From: Actinomycetota bacterium
GTDB taxonomy: Bacteria > Actinomycetota > Acidimicrobiia > IMCC26256 > BP-133
Direction of reading: 5' to 3'
DNA: 5,694 nt
NCBI GenBank assembly: GCA_030838815.1
Contig: JAUZEX010000447.1
Coordinates: 1 to 5,694 of the forward strand
Shown: piece after piece, positions 5,692 through 5,694 of the stretch
Position numbering within the stretch: the first letter of the stretch is position 1
How the letters are laid out: the number at the start of each line of letters is the position of its first letter
Notes under the pieces: model-generated
What the model was told of the DNA's origin: nothing
Seen by the model: the letters and a program-made list of their open reading frames with translations, nothing else
The model's database searches: none
Program-made: the position numbers and the translations under genes

Positions 5692-5694
5692 GGG

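Noticed and set aside
5619..5694. CRISPR array
   Set aside because: Only two copies 35 bp apart, the repeat lies in the loop of differing stems, and there is no unique spacer of constant size.

Overview
The window is very GC-rich with strongly G/C-biased third codon positions. DnaE is of the actinobacterial DnaE1 type, with a complete PHP metal site, and there is a mycobacterial-style beta-carbonic anhydrase. This points to a high-GC actinobacterium. An Acidimicrobiia-like lineage is my best guess from the feel of the DnaE sequence, but no search could be run. All recognisable genes are ordinary chromosomal ones; there are no transposases, phage genes, CRISPR arrays or RNA genes that I can see.

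Layout. (1) Bases 1-177 carry the 3' end of a plus-strand gene for a small membrane protein resembling the GlsB/YeaQ/YmgE family. (2) Converging on it is a minus-strand pair transcribed leftward from about 1212: a beta-carbonic anhydrase, then a zinc-ribbon Nudix hydrolase whose start lies at or beside the carbonic anhydrase stop codon. (3) A divergent intergenic region (about 1213-1343) holds a candidate dnaE promoter and three DnaA-box-like 9-mers spaced exactly 12 bp apart. (4) dnaE (1344-4826, TTG start, 1160 aa) encodes the replicative DNA polymerase III alpha subunit with intact PHP, palm, fingers, OB and C-terminal regions. (5) A 51-bp gap leads to a 223-aa protein that looks GNAT-like but is otherwise uncharacterised. 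(6) The last 145 bases are non-coding and packed with inverted repeats: a perfect hairpin overlapping the stop codon, a second short hairpin followed by a T-rich run, and two adjacent stem-loops with near-identical loop sequence reaching the window edge.

How the parts may work together. The main idea worth testing is that dnaE transcription is directly tied to replication initiation through DnaA binding just upstream of its start codon. The carbonic anhydrase/Nudix pair is probably one translationally coupled unit for CO2/bicarbonate interconversion and nucleotide-derivative clean-up. The two enzymes have no obvious shared pathway. I found no convincing wholly new multi-gene system in this window.
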